The translations under genes were made by a program, and so were the position numbers. DNA of 64,000 nt from Parvularcula sp038745625. Its GTDB lineage: Bacteria; Pseudomonadota; Alphaproteobacteria; Caulobacterales; Parvularculaceae. Location: positions 12,817-76,816 of the forward strand of contig JBCDLG010000001.1 in the NCBI GenBank assembly GCA_038745625.1, given 5' to 3'. The notes beneath the pieces are model-generated. The model searched no databases. It saw only the letters and a program-made list of their open reading frames with translations, and was not told where the DNA came from. Of the stretch, positions 62,636 through 64,000 are shown piece by piece; the first letter of the stretch is position 1, and every line of letters begins with the position of its first letter.

Positions 62636-63697
62636 CTAGTGCTTCGCAGCGCCGGTGTCACGTAGCAGCTCCGCAATCCTTTCCGCAGCGGGGCCAAATT
62701 CGGGCCGGAAGGTCGCCGGTGTGGCCGCGAGATCGGTGGTCAATGGCAGCCTGAGGGCAATGTCCGTGCCGATTTCCGCGATCAGCGCGGGGTCGAGGTC
62801 ATCGCCCAAAGGACCTCCGGTCATGTTAAGGATAAGCCCGAGGAGCGGGGCGCCGACCTTGTCAAAAAGGGCCGCACCGCGGCGGACGTCGGCGGTCGCC
62901 AACGGGCTCGGGGTGGCGACGAGAAGCGCGCCGTCGAGCTTTAGCCTTTGGACCAAGGAAAGGTGCGCATCGCCGGTGCCAGGCGGGGTGTCGACGATGA
63001 GGACATCGAGGTCCCCCCATTTTGTGTCTTCGATCAGCTGACGGGCCGCGTTCATCACCATCGGCCCGCGCCAGGCGACCGCTTGGCGCTCATCCACCAT
63101 GTAGCCGATCGAGACGAGTTTCAGACCGGCCGTCTCAGCGGGAATGATCTTGCCGTTCTCCGCCTTGAGCCGCTCTTTGACGGGGAAGAGGACGGGCAGG
63201 GACGGCCCGTGGATATCGAGGTCGAGGAGACCCACCCGCGCGCCGCTTTTCGCCAGGCTGAGCGCCAGGCCCGCGGCAACGGTGCTCTTGCCGACACCGC
63301 CCTTGCCGGAGGCCACAGCGACCACGCGCGCCACGCCGTCGGGCCGTCGGGGCTCCGGCCTGAGCCCTGGTGTCGGCGGCGCTTTCGCACCGAGCCTAAG
63401 CGGATCGGCATGCCCGCCGCCGCTCTTCGTTGGAGGTGGCGCCGCCTTCGGCGCCGGTGCCTCTTGGCCATGGGAGCTTTCCACAAGCGTGATCCGCTCA
63501 AGGCCGGTCTCTTTGAGGAGCTTGGCTTCCAGCGCTGCTGCGTCGCTGACGGGCGCGGAGAGCAGCACCGTCGCCGTCAGCACACCGTCCCGGCTGCGCA
63601 GCGCGATATCGCCGCCCGCAGCTTCAGCTTTAAGCACCCGGCGGATGGCGGCTTCGGCCCGGCCCTTGCGGGCTGCGTCTCGCATACGGTCGATCAT
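62636..63697 (-). CDS. apbC: Mrp/ApbC-type iron-sulfur carrier ATPase (CxxC lacking)
   Basis: 353-residue P-loop ATPase of the Mrp/NBP35 family that transfers or loads Fe-S clusters. N-terminal DUF59-like part (about 1-80), a Pro/Lys linker (about 85-130), then the deviant Walker A VASGKGGVGKST (near 135), GLLDLDIHGPSLP (near 162), VDTPPGTGDAHLS (near 240) and a conserved C-terminus. Odd: the loop LILNMTGGPLG, where typical Mrp proteins have a cluster-binding CxxC after an NMS motif, contains no cysteine. The start is set at MIDRMRDAARKG, the first likely ATG in the DUF59 region. It is divergent from hflK. Confidence 0.9.
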   Translation of the reverse strand: MIDRMRDAARKGRAEAAIRRVLKAEAAGGDIALRSRDGVLTATVLLSAPVSDAAALEAKLLKETGLERITLVESSHGQEAPAPKAAPPPTKSGGGHADPLRLGAKAPPTPGLRPEPRRPDGVARVVAVASGKGGVGKSTVAAGLALSLAKSGARVGLLDLDIHGPSLPVLFPVKERLKAENGKIIPAETAGLKLVSIGYMVDERQAVAWRGPMVMNAARQLIEDTKWGDLDVLIVDTPPGTGDAHLSLVQRLKLDGALLVATPSPLATADVRRGAALFDKVGAPLLGLILNMTGGPLGDDLDPALIAEIGTDIALRLPLTTDLAATPATFRPEFGPAAERIAELLRDTGAAKH

Positions 63698-63816
63698 AGC
63701 GGCAGATGGCGCCTTTCCATTGCGTTGTCCTTTGAACGCCACATATACCCGGTATCTCAAAGACAAAGTCTTTTCACGAAAGCGCGCCAACGGCGCTGCG
63801 TAACTAGGCGGATCAA

Positions 63817-64000
63817 TGCCCTGGACTGATAAGCCCTCAGGCTCACAAAACTCCGGCCCATGGGGCCGTCCCGAAGGAAGCAATGGCACGGGCGGTGGCC
63901 CTCGCGGCGGCCGCGGTGGTGCCCCCGATCTTGAAGAGCTCCTACGCTCTGGCCGTGAGCGGTTTGGCCGCGGCGGCGGCGGTGGCGGCGGAACCGGCGC
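63817..64000 (+). CDS. hflK: FtsH protease regulator HflK, N-terminal part (3' truncated by window edge)
   Basis: First ~61 residues of an HflK-type protein, running off the window. MPWTDKPSG at the start, a Gly/Arg-rich stretch, then APDLEELLRSGRERFGRGGGG, which matches the N-terminal cytoplasmic leader of alphaproteobacterial HflK before its membrane helix. HflK with HflC forms a membrane complex regulating FtsH. It is divergent from the Mrp gene, a neighbour pair common in this class. The membrane helix and SPFH domain lie outside the window. Confidence 0.88.

Noticed and set aside
1..64000. CRISPR array, insertion sequence or intact prophage
   Set aside because: No regular repeat-spacer pattern, transposase, integrase or capsid gene is seen; the DUF2793 and GH19 genes are isolated.

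Overview
The window is chromosomal DNA, roughly 60% G+C and densely coding, from an aerobic Gram-negative alphaproteobacterium. Evidence for the class: a CtrA cell-cycle regulator with Asp51 and a terminal Ala-Ala degron, a perfect CtrA box, an NDUFS4-type complex I accessory subunit, an alphaproteobacterial SspB, and an ispH-thrB-rnhA run. Large TonB-dependent receptors, an alkane monooxygenase and an alkylsulfatase suggest a marine or oligotrophic relative of the Caulobacterales/Hyphomonadaceae/Parvularculaceae; this placement is inference. I see no rRNA, CRISPR array, insertion sequence or intact prophage.

Layout. 1-7 kb: alkB 3' end, an orphan nuoE with a small membrane protein, a TonB receptor, ubiA, a Tat-exported msrB, a DUF2793 gene and a beta-propeller protein. 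7-13 kb: a DNA exonuclease/ATP-dependent ligase pair and the sulfate-activation genes cysD-cysNC, in which CysD carries an unusual N-terminal extension. 13-20 kb: GFA, DUF1330, dusA, a TauE-type permease, lpdA, a POT peptide transporter, a HisN-like phosphatase and an XRE regulator behind a CtrA box. 20-30 kb: alkylsulfatase, gamma-carbonic anhydrase, ZIP transporter, queC-queE, two lipoproteins, and rnhA, thrB and ispH. 30-41 kb: lipoprotein, argS, an Oar-like TonB receptor, valS, ggt and a DmpA-type peptidase.

41-49 kb: an alanine-repeat protein of unknown function, tRNA-Arg(TCT), the NDUFS4-like subunit, a lower-G+C acyltransferase, a VOC protein, tRNA-Pro(TGG), an SRPBCC protein, a lytic transglycosylase and a family 4 uracil-DNA glycosylase. 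49-54 kb: ETF-ubiquinone oxidoreductase, a GH19 endolysin-like membrane protein, secE-nusG and a 2TM protein. 54-59 kb: a TetR regulator, an RND/MMPL transporter, a LolA-like protein and an outer-membrane barrel, apparently one envelope-transport system. 59-64 kb: a secreted S41 peptidase coupled to a small exported protein, ctrA, sspB, an Mrp-type ATPase lacking the usual CxxC, and the 5' end of hflK.

Most of the window is housekeeping. The least explained parts are the CysD fusion, the RND/LolA-like/barrel cluster, the alanine-repeat protein, the tail-anchored GH19 enzyme, the DUF2793 gene, and structured non-coding segments near 12.9 kb, 20.6 kb and 62.1 kb.
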